A stretch of DNA of 53,545 nucleotides from UBA1205 sp045598105. Lineage in GTDB: Bacteria; Bacteroidota; Bacteroidia; Bacteroidales; WCHB1-69. The notes under the pieces were generated by a model, which was given only the letters and a program-made list of their open reading frames with translations, was not told the DNA's origin and searched no databases. Shown piece after piece: positions 15,001 to 23,150 of the stretch. Position numbers and translations under genes: made by a program. Every line of letters starts with the position of its first letter. The first letter of the stretch is position 1. The DNA is taken from NCBI GenBank assembly GCA_045598105.1, contig JAZLLK010000069.1:1-53545 (forward strand), read 5' to 3'.

Positions 15001-17009
15001 CAGGAGTTGCCCAGTAGCACAAAGTATTTACCCTGATTATTATATTCTTCAGGATCATCTATGCTGATATCAAATCCCGTACCTCCCGCATGACCGAAAA
15101 AAGTCATCATGCTCACGCCGTTATTAATAAGGTTACGCAGTGAATCAGACATATTTATTTCTATAGGGTCGGAATTTGATTTAAGGAAGGTATTCACCTT
15201 GGCACCCATATAAGGACCCACGGCTGTTCTTTCATAATTACTCAAATATCCTGCAAATATGCGTTGCTGTGAGGCGTCGCTACCGCCGCCAAAATGCAAT
15301 ATCTGCTTCATCCACGCCTGCGGTGTTTGCTGTGCCGCTTCATACTCCCTCACCTTCTGCAAATACCAGTTCACCTGTAATGGCGTAGAGGTACTCAATC
15401 GGCCTGTAGGCAGGCAAAACATATCGGAAGTGTCGCCCAAGCCCATGGTAATGGCATAGTCGCTGGGTATAGAACCCATGGTAGGCACTATGGTGGAATT
15501 GAATACATTGGCTGCCGTACGCCCCGACGAGGTGGTATAGGCCCTGCCTATCAAAAACAGGTACTCGGGCTTTACATCAAAGGCCGCATGTGCATAAGCT
15601 ATAAGATTACGTATAGCCACCGGATTATTTTTTATGCCGTAGGCAAAGGCATCATACAATTCTTCCACATTAAATGCATGTGCCGTATAAGCATAGGGTG
15701 AAAGCTTCGTTCTATAGTCGGCATAGGCCTCGGCACCGCTCATGAGGCTGCCGCCACTCACTATAAAATAATTGGTATTACTATAGTTGCGTATATTGGT
15801 AAACTTGCCGTTACGCCCTGCCGGATACAAGGCAGCTATGGATTTAATACCGGCTGCCGATGTTAAATAGCCCTGCATATCGCTATTATAATTCGGCACC
15901 ACGGCACGCAGCATATTGCCGTATTTTACTACGGGTATTCTTAACTGATGGGTTAAATCATATAATATAATTTCATCACCCTGTGCACCTATAGAAGAGC
16001 TTATAAAAGGAAATACCGTTTTGGCTCCCTGCAGATTACCGGCCGTAAATTCATAGGAAGTTACTCCGCTTTCCAAGTCAAAGGTATGTGCATAGGTAAG
16101 CTTAGCATACACTACCGACTGATAGCACACCGTATTACCCTGATCGTTCACCGACTGGAATGATAAAGTAGTGCTGCTGTTGCCCAATAGGGCAGATGAC
16201 AAGGTGGCTTGCGAACGTATATACACCACATTCTTATATAACGTATCCGTAAGCACACTATCACCCACGCTCACACGCATGTGATGCCTATAGGTAGGGT
16301 TATTTACACCGGCAAAAGCGTATTCCAACTGTACATCAGGATATGTTTTATCGGCATTGGTGGTAGTAAAACTCTTTTTAGCGGTAGCTCCCAGCGATAT
16401 GCGGGTATCCATCCACCCTTCTACCGACTTATAAGGAGTAATAGCCGATTTATTGGAATATATACCGTTACAATAATAACCCTTATAATAAAGCAGGCGG
16501 GTTACAAACAGGCGATTATGATTATTATACAGGGTGTAATTGGTATCGGCTTCCACCGTGTAACGCATACCCGGTGTGCTGCCCCATGTAAGAAAATAAT
16601 AGGCGGTATCGGTAAAATTACTATAGTAGGGATTGGTATGCTCCTGTGCGGAAGGATATAGTTTTTCGTCATACCAGCCGTCATTATGCCGGGCATAAAA
16701 TTCTATATAATCAGTGGTGTCAAATACTCCGTCAGCCTCACCGGCTATGTATAAGGGGACTTCCTTACCCCTGCCGTATATTTTAATATATTTAGGGTTT
16801 ACGTCTGAAAGAGTAACCCCTACCTGCCGCATGGCTGCACTAAGAACTGCATAATGTATGCGATATACCTGTGTGGAATATACGGGAAACTTTAAATACG
16901 TTTGATTATATTCTATCCATTCATTACCGTAAGCCTGTGCCTTACACACGGATATATTTACTCCTATATACACACATGCCATACATAATATCACTATCAG
17001 TTTTTTCAT
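12018..17009 (-). CDS. porU2: PorU2-type C25 sortase of the type IX secretion system
   Basis: A 1663-residue exported protein. A signal peptide (residues about 1-24) precedes an N-terminal region beginning YGNEWIEYNQTYLKF, typical of the long PorU2 type. A gingipain-like C25 peptidase domain spans about 410-760, with H640 in FFGHAGG and C670 in LLGNSCYAG as the catalytic dyad. CARDB/Ig-like modules follow. The C-terminus holds a FlgD/T9SS-like domain starting NYPNPF. PorU sortases sit at the cell surface, cut sorting domains off cargo and attach the cargo to A-LPS. This protein is longer than classic PorU (about 1100-1300). The upstream gene (13 bases away) is a PorV/PorQ-like barrel, matching the PorU-PorV partnership. 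The family call is firm; the PorU2 label is from recall of its N-terminus. Confidence 0.85.
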   Translation of the reverse strand: MKKLIVILCMACVYIGVNISVCKAQAYGNEWIEYNQTYLKFPVYSTQVYRIHYAVLSAAMRQVGVTLSDVNPKYIKIYGRGKEVPLYIAGEADGVFDTTDYIEFYARHNDGWYDEKLYPSAQEHTNPYYSNFTDTAYYFLTWGSTPGMRYTVEADTNYTLYNNHNRLFVTRLLYYKGYYCNGIYSNKSAITPYKSVEGWMDTRISLGATAKKSFTTTNADKTYPDVQLEYAFAGVNNPTYRHHMRVSVGDSVLTDTLYKNVVYIRSQATLSSALLGNSSTTLSFQSVNDQGNTVCYQSVVYAKLTYAHTFDLESGVTSYEFTAGNLQGAKTVFPFISSSIGAQGDEIILYDLTHQLRIPVVKYGNMLRAVVPNYNSDMQGYLTSAAGIKSIAALYPAGRNGKFTNIRNYSNTNYFIVSGGSLMSGAEAYADYRTKLSPYAYTAHAFNVEELYDAFAYGIKNNPVAIRNLIAYAHAAFDVKPEYLFLIGRAYTTSSGRTAANVFNSTIVPTMGSIPSDYAITMGLGDTSDMFCLPTGRLSTSTPLQVNWYLQKVREYEAAQQTPQAWMKQILHFGGGSDASQQRIFAGYLSNYERTAVGPYMGAKVNTFLKSNSDPIEINMSDSLRNLINNGVSMMTFFGHAGGTGFDISIDDPEEYNNQGKYFVLLGNSCYAGNIFGGSNNYSERFIHIAGKGAIAFVSPSSEGSSLILNATCGEFYNNICRKNYGKSIGYCIQKALKYVADNIGRENIDYTLHGDPCLRLTAADKPDYEIVKSDIKTMPDILTSELDSFEINLQFINKGKLTPDSFYVCVERFYPNQTSVKQYILTATSAYQSALTVKFAMNKDLCPGENKISVMLDALGEADEYDENNNTATISFNIISADILPIYPYDYAIVPDSVITLTASADMNSTATYTFSIDTSSAFSSAMLQTARVTSSNGIVEWKLPFTMTDSMVYYWKVEKAGNTDYVKVNSFQYINGRTGCSQAHFDQLKNNELWNIHADTVAQTFTFTQGVYSYTAKTRFFNSLSEEAAYETEVYIKRNNVIFDEVQCVMVSRPFIHILVLDPITGENWVNNETTADGSKGRYGQVLCRNYATNGFHFYMDDSVSREDVAIFLENIPDGYYVLIMSINHTAAHLFTEKQYQAWESVGSSQVRYLTANNDYILFGKKGAVANDPCIREAVGSNNGQYLTVIGAEMQVPAGSGKMVSETFGPAQRWESFSWELLSNDTLADDSVTADIYGIDPGGKATLLISGINYATARDYDLNRKISAVLYPELRLELHIHDYANRTIPRIKRLQLYYDDIPETAVCGNGYYFYTDTIQQGDSARIAASTKNVSHANMDDLLIKYTVINKNTEVYTQYNRVNSHAAGSILTDSAVIPTTELQGNQLLRVEFNPNSDQKEKYHYNNYVDVPFYVVSDSINPLLDVTFDGYHIMDGELVSARPYIQITVKDENKYMLLNEMSDTSKIKVYLKSPGASAYKYVPFYADNMEILQFVPAQNTRNKCQINFMGEFMEDGVYYLRVEATDKSNNSSGANAYVVSFRVVNKSTITEIYNYPNPFSTRTQFVFTLTGKELPTYMKIQILTISGKVVKEIDMSELGPLKIGNNITDYAWDGCDMYGNVLANGVYLYRVVTKINDKEVELNSKSTNDKAFKKGFGKMVIMR

Positions 17010-17022
17010 TATATTCCCGGTT

Positions 17023-18132
17023 TTATTGGTTATTGTCTGTTATGGTTTTTTTAAAACGGTTAATAGCTATTTTAAGTGAGAATATATTAGAATACAGGGC
17101 GGCCGATACATCACCCACATCACAAAAAGCATAATCTATGGTAACTATATCCTTTATGCCTATACCCAGGCCCAAATTAATTTGACAGGTAAACTTCTGC
17201 TTGCTGTCAAAATCGGTTTCCCGCTGAAAATTGCCCAATCCTGCCCTTACGTACACTATGCTTTTATAGCCGAATTGCAAGCCCATATGAGGATCTATAT
17301 TCAAAGCCCTGCTGCTTATAAGGGTATTGCGTTTGCCATCAAAGGTCATGTCAAGGTCTATACTTGCCATGCAGTTAAAGCCTTTGCCCAACTCAAAATT
17401 TCTGCCGGCGCCTATGTTCACATGTGGCAGGGTGTATTCCAACCCGTTTTCGGGCAAGGCATTGCCCGTAGCTATAAAGGCATCCTGCATTTCATCACTC
17501 AAATTATAGCTCCATGCATTAAAAGTACCGGTAGCATCCTTCAGTACCAATCCAATACACCATTTTTTAATATGATATTGTAAGCCGGCATCCAAACCAA
17601 AGCCCCATGCTCCGGCAAAATCACCTATTCTGCGATGCACTATTTTTACATTGGCACCTAATGCCAAACCCTCCACCTGACGGAATGTACGACCATAGGA
17701 AAGTAATATGCCCCAGTCTGCTGCAGTAAAATAGGATATTCTATCATAGTTGATATTACCCTGATTATCTATTAACTGTGTAGTATTAGGAATGCCGTCA
17801 ACACCAAAACGTAATACCGTAAACCCCACAGTTTGATATTCGTCTATACGTGCCGATAAAGCTGCATAATCATATTTGGCTATGCCTGCAAAATATTCCG
17901 CATGCATCAGTGACAACTGATAATTTTTATCGGTCCATGCCAGGCCCGCAGGATTCCAATACCCGGAGGTTACATCGGTACACATGGCCGTTTGAGTATT
18001 GGCTAGGGCTAAGCCCTTGGCGCCCACACCCAACGAAAAAAATTCATTGCTGTAAGTGCTTTGCCCGTACATTACTACAGGCCAACACATTAACAGGAAT
18101 ACTGCTATTTTTATCCGTTTCATAGCTCCCAT
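17023..18132 (-). CDS. PorV/PorQ-family outer-membrane barrel
   Basis: A 369-residue (366 from the second ATG at 18123) outer-membrane protein of the PorV/PorQ (UPF0164) family. It has a signal peptide ending near MYGQS, then FFSLGVGAKGLALANTQTA and VTSGYWNPAGLAW, the conserved start of the FadL-like barrel. PorV shuttles T9SS cargo from the translocon to the PorU sortase; PorQ binds PorZ. Being directly ahead of a PorU2-like gene suggests a shuttle role here, but sequence reading alone does not separate PorV from PorQ. It is the first gene of the leftward operon running to kdsC, with a promoter at 18170-18177. Confidence 0.85.
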   Translation of the reverse strand: MGAMKRIKIAVFLLMCWPVVMYGQSTYSNEFFSLGVGAKGLALANTQTAMCTDVTSGYWNPAGLAWTDKNYQLSLMHAEYFAGIAKYDYAALSARIDEYQTVGFTVLRFGVDGIPNTTQLIDNQGNINYDRISYFTAADWGILLSYGRTFRQVEGLALGANVKIVHRRIGDFAGAWGFGLDAGLQYHIKKWCIGLVLKDATGTFNAWSYNLSDEMQDAFIATGNALPENGLEYTLPHVNIGAGRNFELGKGFNCMASIDLDMTFDGKRNTLISSRALNIDPHMGLQFGYKSIVYVRAGLGNFQRETDFDSKQKFTCQINLGLGIGIKDIVTIDYAFCDVGDVSAALYSNIFSLKIAINRFKKTITDNNQ

Positions 18133-18169
18133 ATTTATGGCTGTTCTTATTCTATATTATATAAAAACG

Positions 18170-18177
18170 CAAAGATA
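18170..18177 (-). promoter_or_regulatory. -7 promoter box of the PorV/Q-PorU2 operon
   Basis: Reads TATCTTTG on the minus strand, matching TAnnTTTG, about 40 bases before the ATG of the PorV/PorQ-like gene. The -33 element is not clear. Confidence 0.65.
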
Positions 18178-18223
18178 ACATTTTTAGTTTGATTTTCACC
18201 ACCTGTAGCCGGCTTATTTATAC

Positions 18224-18254
18224 AAAAAAAAGCAACGATAATAAAATCATTGCT
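18224..18254 (-). terminator. Leftward terminator of an unannotated transcript
   Basis: On the minus strand AGCAATGAT pairs with ATCGTTGCT (9 bp with one U-G wobble, 6-base loop) and is followed by seven or more T. Any leftward RNA ending here must start within 18255-18598, where no protein gene exists. It may also insulate the promoter at 18170. Confidence 0.65.
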
Positions 18255-18276
18255 ATAACATAATATTCATCATAAT

Positions 18277-18450
18277 GCCCTCTTTTAGGGGGGCTTTAAG
18301 CCCCGGAACATGTAATATTGCTTACATATTCCGGCTGCTGTATTGATATTTTACCTGCACATGGCGCTTTTTAAGGATATGCTCTTGCTATAAGTATAAC
18401 CCTTTACTTACTTTTTTTGATGCCTTTTCGTCTTCACGGCGAAAAAAACA
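18277..18450 (-). ncRNA. Candidate leftward small RNA
   Basis: Inferred from the terminator at 18224-18254 and strong local folding just before it. A stem of 12 pairs with one mismatch spans 18303-18334 (CCGGAA..ATGTAA with TTACAT..TTCCGG). A GGGGC/GCCCC hairpin lies at 18290-18304, and alternative pairing is possible at 18277-18293. The 5' end is unknown, and no TAnnTTTG box was found upstream on the minus strand, so coordinates are rough. It does not resemble tmRNA, RNase P RNA or SRP RNA. Confidence 0.3.
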
Positions 18451-18560
18451 ATCATTTTCAACTTCGTTATATATGAAATACAATAACCATGCCACCATGC
18501 ATATATGCAAAAGCAAAAAAATATATACCTGCTTATTCTCACCATGTGAGCAAAAAATGG

Positions 18561-18568
18561 TATCTTTG
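18561..18568 (+). promoter_or_regulatory. -7 promoter box of the DUF1573-yajC-ribBA operon
   Basis: TATCTTTG matches TAnnTTTG, 30 bases before the ATG at 18599. Confidence 0.7.
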
Positions 18569-18598
18569 CAAACTTTGTAATATATTTATATAAAATAA

Positions 18599-19063
18599 AT
18601 GATGAGCAAACACATTACACATAGCATACTTATAACCTGCATGGCACTAATACTCATAGCATGCAATCATAAGGCTAATAAAGAAATAGATGCCTCCATA
18701 GTAAACATTCCCGTGGAAGCCAATGGCACCAGCAATAACAGCAATATGCCTCAAATAAGTTTTGAGAATACTAACCATGACTTTGGTAACCTCATGCAGG
18801 GTGAAAAGGTAAGTTTTACCTACCACTTTACCAATACAGGTAAATCACCTTTAGTGATATCATCAGTAGTGCCTTCCTGCGGATGCACCGTAGCCCAATT
18901 TACCAAAACGCCTGTTATGCCGGGTGAAAAAGGCATGGTAAGCATTAATTTTAATACCGAAACCAAGCATGGCATGGTAAGTAGCGGCGTTACCGTACAA
19001 GCTAACACCTACCCGTCAGAAACCAGGCTTACATTTACGGCAGTAGTAGAAGATAATAAATAA
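18599..19063 (+). CDS. DUF1573 domain lipoprotein
   Basis: A 154-residue exported lipoprotein. The signal peptide ends in a lipobox (LILIAC, Cys about residue 22), followed by a polar linker and one DUF1573 domain. The domain shows ISFENTNHDFGNL, then VVPSCGCTVAQF and PVMPGEKG. DUF1573 is an Ig-like (ASH/HYDIN-related) fold abundant in Bacteroidota, with no established activity. Two ATG codons in a row (18599, 18602) are possible starts. It leads an operon with yajC 13 bases downstream. Confidence 0.85.
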   Translation: MMSKHITHSILITCMALILIACNHKANKEIDASIVNIPVEANGTSNNSNMPQISFENTNHDFGNLMQGEKVSFTYHFTNTGKSPLVISSVVPSCGCTVAQFTKTPVMPGEKGMVSINFNTETKHGMVSSGVTVQANTYPSETRLTFTAVVEDNK

Positions 19064-19076
19064 AAAATCACATAAT

Positions 19077-19424
19077 ATGAATACATTAAATATTTTACTT
19101 TTCGCAAGCAATAATGCCGCCGCACAACAGGGCAATGCCAGTTGGTCAAGTACCCTTATTTTCTTTGCATTAATCATATTTATATTTTACTTTTTCCTTA
19201 TCCGTCCGCAAACCAAAAAAGAAAAAGAAGCTCAAAAATTCAGAGCCGGTCTGCAAAAAGGCAATAAAGTAATCACCGTAGGCGGTCTGCATGGCAAAAT
19301 ATCCAATATTAACGATACCACCGTATGCCTTGAAACCGAAGACGGTAGCAAAATAGTAGTAGAAAAAAGTGCCATAGCCCAATATGAAGCCGGCGAAAAA
19401 CCTCAAGATAAAAAAGATGAATAA
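19077..19424 (+). CDS. yajC: Preprotein translocase subunit YajC
   Basis: Accessory subunit of the SecDF-YajC complex that aids protein export at the inner membrane. The 115-residue protein has one transmembrane helix at residues about 25-43, followed by RPQTKKEKE and the small domain KGNKVITVGGLHGKI, which is diagnostic. Usual family length. The Ala/Gln-rich N-terminus faces the periplasm. It lies between the DUF1573 lipoprotein and the YbbR-like gene. Confidence 0.95.
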   Translation: MNTLNILLFASNNAAAQQGNASWSSTLIFFALIIFIFYFFLIRPQTKKEKEAQKFRAGLQKGNKVITVGGLHGKISNINDTTVCLETEDGSKIVVEKSAIAQYEAGEKPQDKKDE

Positions 19425-19442
19425 ATATAAAAACTTACTGAT

Positions 19443-19871
19443 ATGGCAAAAAAAAGCGGTATAGGACGACAACGTTTCCTCATATGTCTGCTCATATCTT
19501 TTTTGGCATGGTTTGCAGTAAAAATGAGCAAATCCTATGAGCAGACATATGATTTTGCAGTAGAATTTGTTAACCTGCCTGAAAGCATGGAAATAACATC
19601 CCAATCAGATAGTACTATATCCATAGCCTTTGAAAGCCAGGGTGTGTACCTGCTACCTATAGAATTCCGCCGCAAGGTGATAGAAGTGGACTATGACCTT
19701 ATATGCACCTCTACCCAAAAAAAATGCCGTCATATAGTAATCAGTAAAGAACAATTAACCAATTATATTTCGGAACATTATTCTTCTTTTCCCGAGAACA
19801 TGCAAATACTCAATAGCGTAAACATAGCACTTACCATTGACCCCATAAAAGAAGAAAACAACCAAAAATAA
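19443..19871 (+). CDS. YbbR-like membrane-anchored protein
   Basis: A 142-residue protein with a basic N-terminus (MAKKSGIGRQ), one membrane segment (FLICLLISFLAWFAV, residues 11-26) and a periplasmic domain. The pattern TYDFAVEFVNLPESM matches the start of a YbbR (CdaR-type) repeat. Only about one such domain is present, whereas Bacteroidota YbbR-like proteins are often about twice as long, so it may be a short form. It lies 18 bases after yajC and 10 bases before ribBA. Role unknown. Confidence 0.65.
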   Translation: MAKKSGIGRQRFLICLLISFLAWFAVKMSKSYEQTYDFAVEFVNLPESMEITSQSDSTISIAFESQGVYLLPIEFRRKVIEVDYDLICTSTQKKCRHIVISKEQLTNYISEHYSSFPENMQILNSVNIALTIDPIKEENNQK

Positions 19872-19881
19872 TTACACCATC

Positions 19882-21099
19882 ATGAATAAGGAGTTCAAAT
19901 TTAACACTATAGAAGAAGCAGTAGAAGATTTTAAAGCAGGTAATTTCGTAATAGTAGTAGATGATGAAGACCGTGAAAACGAGGGAGACTTTATAATTGC
20001 CGCTGAAAAAATAACCACTGAAAAGGTAAACTTCATGCTTCAATACGGCAGAGGCGTATTATGCTCACCTCTTAGTGCAGAACGTTGTAAACAACTGGAT
20101 TTGGACATGCAGGTGAACAATAATACCTCCCTATTGGGTACCCCTTTCACCATTACGGTAGATTTACTGGGCAACGGATGCACCACCGGCGTATCCATGG
20201 CTGACAGAGCAAAAACCATATATGCCTTGTCACAGCCTGCTACCAGGCCCGAACATTTGGGTCGCCCCGGCCATATTAACCCCCTTAAAGCCAAAGATGG
20301 TGGTGTACTGGTAAGAGCAGGCCATACCGAAGCTACCATAGACCTATGCCGACTGGCAGGACTGCAACCGGCCGGAGCCCTTATAGAAATTATTAACCCC
20401 GACGGCACCATGGCCCGCCTGCCTCAACTGATAGAAGTATCAAAAAAACACAATATTAAACTCATATCCATACAGGACTTAATAGCCTACCGCGTAAAAA
20501 CGGAAAAACTGATACAAAAAGAAGAAGAAGTGAACCTGCCTACCAAATGGGGCAACTTTAAACTTATAGCCTACACCCAACTCAATAACGGCAGCACCCA
20601 CCTTGCCCTTAAAAAAGGTGAATGGAAAGAAGGAGAAGAAATAATGGTGAGAGTGCACTCCTCATGCGCTACCGGTGATATATTCGGCTCATGCAAATGT
20701 GACTGCGGCGACCAACTGCATACCGCCATGCAAATGGTAGATAAAGCCGGTAAAGGACTTATCCTATACATGAGTCAGGAAGGCAGAGGCATAGGTTTGG
20801 TAAATAAACTGAAAGCTTACCACCTGCAGGAACTGGGACGCGACACCGTGGAAGCTAATCTGGAACTGGGATTCCGCGCCGATGAACGAGACTACGGCAT
20901 AGGCGCCCAAATACTCAAAGACCTCCACGCTACCAAAATACGCCTTATTACCAATAACCCTACCAAACGTGCCGGCTTACTGGGCCACGGCATACAAATA
21001 GTAAACACCATTCCCATTATTATTACCCCTAATAAGGATAATAAACGTTATCTTAAAACCAAACAGGATAAAATGGGGCATGTACTCCATATGGAATAA
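19882..21099 (+). CDS. ribBA: Bifunctional DHBP synthase / GTP cyclohydrolase II
   Basis: Provides both precursors of riboflavin: 3,4-dihydroxy-2-butanone 4-phosphate from ribulose 5-phosphate (N-terminal half) and the pyrimidine from GTP (C-terminal half). The N-domain, residues about 5-205, has DDEDRENEGDFI and RAGHTEATIDL. The C-domain binds zinc through C262, C273 and C275 (HSSCATGDIF, CKCDCG) and carries RGIGLVNKLKAY. The 405-residue length is normal for the fusion. No other rib genes are near. It follows the YbbR-like gene by 10 bases, and the O-methyltransferase follows after 5. Confidence 0.95.
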   Translation: MNKEFKFNTIEEAVEDFKAGNFVIVVDDEDRENEGDFIIAAEKITTEKVNFMLQYGRGVLCSPLSAERCKQLDLDMQVNNNTSLLGTPFTITVDLLGNGCTTGVSMADRAKTIYALSQPATRPEHLGRPGHINPLKAKDGGVLVRAGHTEATIDLCRLAGLQPAGALIEIINPDGTMARLPQLIEVSKKHNIKLISIQDLIAYRVKTEKLIQKEEEVNLPTKWGNFKLIAYTQLNNGSTHLALKKGEWKEGEEIMVRVHSSCATGDIFGSCKCDCGDQLHTAMQMVDKAGKGLILYMSQEGRGIGLVNKLKAYHLQELGRDTVEANLELGFRADERDYGIGAQILKDLHATKIRLITNNPTKRAGLLGHGIQIVNTIPIIITPNKDNKRYLKTKQDKMGHVLHME

Positions 21100-21104
21100 G
21101 CCTT

Positions 21105-21758
21105 ATGGACGAAACATTTGAACTTATAGACCCCTCTATACAACAATACTGTGAAGCCCACACCTCCTATGAAGGAGAGGTGCTGTATAAACTTTACCGC
21201 GAAACCAACTTGCACGTAATGCGCCCCCGCATGCTGTCATGCAGAAATCAGGGTACATTCTTAGAACTTATAAGCCGCCTGGCCCAACCCAAACGTATAC
21301 TGGAACTGGGTACCTACACCGCCTACTCTACCATTTGCCTGGCCCAAGGCCTACAAAATGACGGACTTATATACACCATAGAAAAAAATATAGAACTGGA
21401 AGATATTATTAACAAATACATACGCCTGGCTCATATAGAAGACCGCACTCGCGTACTGTTCGGACCGGCCTTGGATATAATACCCTCCCTACACGAAACA
21501 TGGGATATTATATTCATTGACGCCGACAAACCTAACTACCTCAACTATTACAAAATGCTACTGCCTCACCTGGCCACCCACGGCATTATACTGGCCGACA
21601 ATGTGCTGTGGAGCGGAAAAATTACGGAAGAAATAAAACACAATGACAAGGATACCCCCGCTCTTATGGAATTTAACCGATATGTGCAAAACGACCCTTC
21701 GGTAAAAAATATGATACTGCCATTTAGAGACGGTATAATGATGATAGAAAAAATATAA
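21105..21758 (+). CDS. SAM-dependent O-methyltransferase (catechol-type)
   Basis: A 217-residue class I methyltransferase of the Methyltransf_3 (catechol/caffeoyl-CoA O-methyltransferase) family. The SAM-binding motif is ILELGTYTAYST (residues about 64-75). The metal/catalytic Asp segment is IIFIDADKPNYLNYY, followed by ADNVLWSGKI. Small-molecule O-methylation is expected, but the substrate is unknown. It is the last gene of the rightward operon and ends inside the hairpin at 21755-21795. Confidence 0.88.
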   Translation: MDETFELIDPSIQQYCEAHTSYEGEVLYKLYRETNLHVMRPRMLSCRNQGTFLELISRLAQPKRILELGTYTAYSTICLAQGLQNDGLIYTIEKNIELEDIINKYIRLAHIEDRTRVLFGPALDIIPSLHETWDIIFIDADKPNYLNYYKMLLPHLATHGIILADNVLWSGKITEEIKHNDKDTPALMEFNRYVQNDPSVKNMILPFRDGIMMIEKI

Positions 21759-21795
21759 CACATAAATAATTGTTTTTCAATTATTTATGTGTTAT
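21748..21795 (-). terminator. Terminator hairpin between convergent genes
   Basis: A perfect 18-bp stem (21755-21772 with 21778-21795) around five T. On the minus strand it is followed by a run of six T (21748-21753), so it mainly ends the leftward GNAT operon. On the plus strand an A-run follows instead, so it may only protect the 3' end of the methyltransferase mRNA. Confidence 0.75.
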
Positions 21796-21870
21796 AAAAA
21801 AACATATTATTTTGTATATTACAGCATTATTATAACATACATATACACCAAATATATGTATATAAACACT

Positions 21871-22386
21871 TTACTTTATCAATTGATACACCCACTCATC
21901 TTCCCACTTTTCATTACGATAAAACCATTCCTTTCGGGTGGACGTATGCACAAAACCGGCCCTCTCGAATAGCTTGCGGCTTATTTCATTGCCGGGAGTG
22001 AGTGTACATGACAACTGATGCACATGCAGGGTGGTAAAGGCATATTGTATAAGCAACTCCAATGCCTCGCCGGCAAAGCCCCTGTTACGGCTGCTACGCT
22101 CCACCAACACCCCTACCTCGGCACGCATGTCACGCGGACTATAATTGAATAAATCAATAAAACCCACTGCCTTTCCGTTAGCACAATCACATATTACCAG
22201 CCGCATTTGGCGTGAGCCGTATATATCGGTGCGGGCTGCTTCCATTACATACTGTTCCAATGCAAATGATGAATAAGGCATTACCGTGTCGCTCACTGCC
22301 CATACTTCCACATCGTTTTCAAATACATACAGCGTTTGCACATCACCAAGTTCCAAAGGCCTCAAATATACTTTTTTACCTATCAT
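21871..22386 (-). CDS. GNAT acetyltransferase, RimJ/RimL-like
   Basis: A cytoplasmic N-acetyltransferase of 171 residues. It starts MIGKKVYLRPLE and has the acetyl-CoA loop region VERSSRNRGFAGEALELL and the late strand NEISRKLFERAGF, all typical of the Acetyltransf_3 group. The upstream ATG at 22401 is in frame, but the ATG at 22386 forms an exact ATGA overlap with the stop of the NlpC/P60 gene, which favours it and suggests translational coupling. The acceptor is unknown. Confidence 0.85.
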   Translation of the reverse strand: MIGKKVYLRPLELGDVQTLYVFENDVEVWAVSDTVMPYSSFALEQYVMEAARTDIYGSRQMRLVICDCANGKAVGFIDLFNYSPRDMRAEVGVLVERSSRNRGFAGEALELLIQYAFTTLHVHQLSCTLTPGNEISRKLFERAGFVHTSTRKEWFYRNEKWEDEWVYQLIK

Positions 22387-23150
22387 ATTCTTTTTATACA
22401 TTTTAAATGATGGGAATACTCTTCCCTTTCCACACAGTATATGCCTTGAGCATCCAAACGGTCCGTTCTTACCTTTCCGCTGCTATGTACTATAGTACAC
22501 TTATCCTGTACTATGCCAACATGTACTATGCGTCCGTTTTCGTTATCAAAAAAAGCTATATCTCCTTTTCGGGCATTGGCCCATTCTACATTATTCCCTA
22601 CCAATGCCTGCTGTGAAGCATCACGCGGCAAGGTAATGCCGGCTATTTTGTGCACCACCTGCACCAGCCCCGAACAGTCTATTCCCATTATGCTTCTTCC
22701 ACCCCATAGGTAAGGACAATTCATAAATGTTTTGGCTATGCTTACTGTATCACTACAACTGTCCGCACCCGCTTCTATAGGTGATATTACATATTTTTCG
22801 GTTCCTAATTGTATGTGCCAATCATCGTATAACGGCAGGGTAGAACCCGGAGATATCATGAAATCCGCACCCCTTACCTCATCGTGTACACTCATAAGCA
22901 TAGAAGCCGTTTTTGGCTTATGAACCACATATAAGTTTTCATAAGTGCTTTCATGCATCCAGACTATTTGACGCGTGTCAATATAGCCCTCATAATTATC
23001 ATACATTGTACGTATATGTGCCCAGTCTTGCTGCCAGTCGGCTACTTCATAGGCTTCGCCAAAAAGCAGCTGGGTAACCATTTCCGACCTGTGCGACGCC
23101 TGCGCACGCACCGGTATTGCTGCCACATTACAAAATGCTATATGCCTCAT
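22383..23150 (-). CDS. C40 (NlpC/P60) peptidase with SH3-like domains
   Basis: A 255-residue murein-peptide endopeptidase of the gamma-D-glutamyl-diamino-acid type. Two SH3b-like segments (residues about 1-65 and 75-125) precede the NlpC/P60 domain. Catalytic C159 lies in GIDCSGLVQ, with H210 in IVHVGIV and H222. There is no signal peptide, since the first residues already form the SH3b strand (CNVAAIPVRAQ). A cytoplasmic role in recycling cell-wall peptides is therefore more likely than wall hydrolysis. The start shares bases with the M6 protease stop (TAATG) and its stop overlaps the GNAT start. Confidence 0.88.
   Translation of the reverse strand: MRHIAFCNVAAIPVRAQASHRSEMVTQLLFGEAYEVADWQQDWAHIRTMYDNYEGYIDTRQIVWMHESTYENLYVVHKPKTASMLMSVHDEVRGADFMISPGSTLPLYDDWHIQLGTEKYVISPIEAGADSCSDTVSIAKTFMNCPYLWGGRSIMGIDCSGLVQVVHKIAGITLPRDASQQALVGNNVEWANARKGDIAFFDNENGRIVHVGIVQDKCTIVHSSGKVRTDRLDAQGIYCVEREEYSHHLKCIKRI

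Larger units (their letters stand above)
18133..18598. other. 466-base gene-free region with two outward promoters and hairpins
   Basis: It holds the leftward promoter at 18170-18177, a leftward terminator at 18224-18254, tandem hairpins at 18277-18334 and the rightward promoter at 18561-18568. No conserved protein is visible. A 9-base direct repeat TTGCTATAA occurs at 18250-18258 and 18385-18393. Confidence 0.6.
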
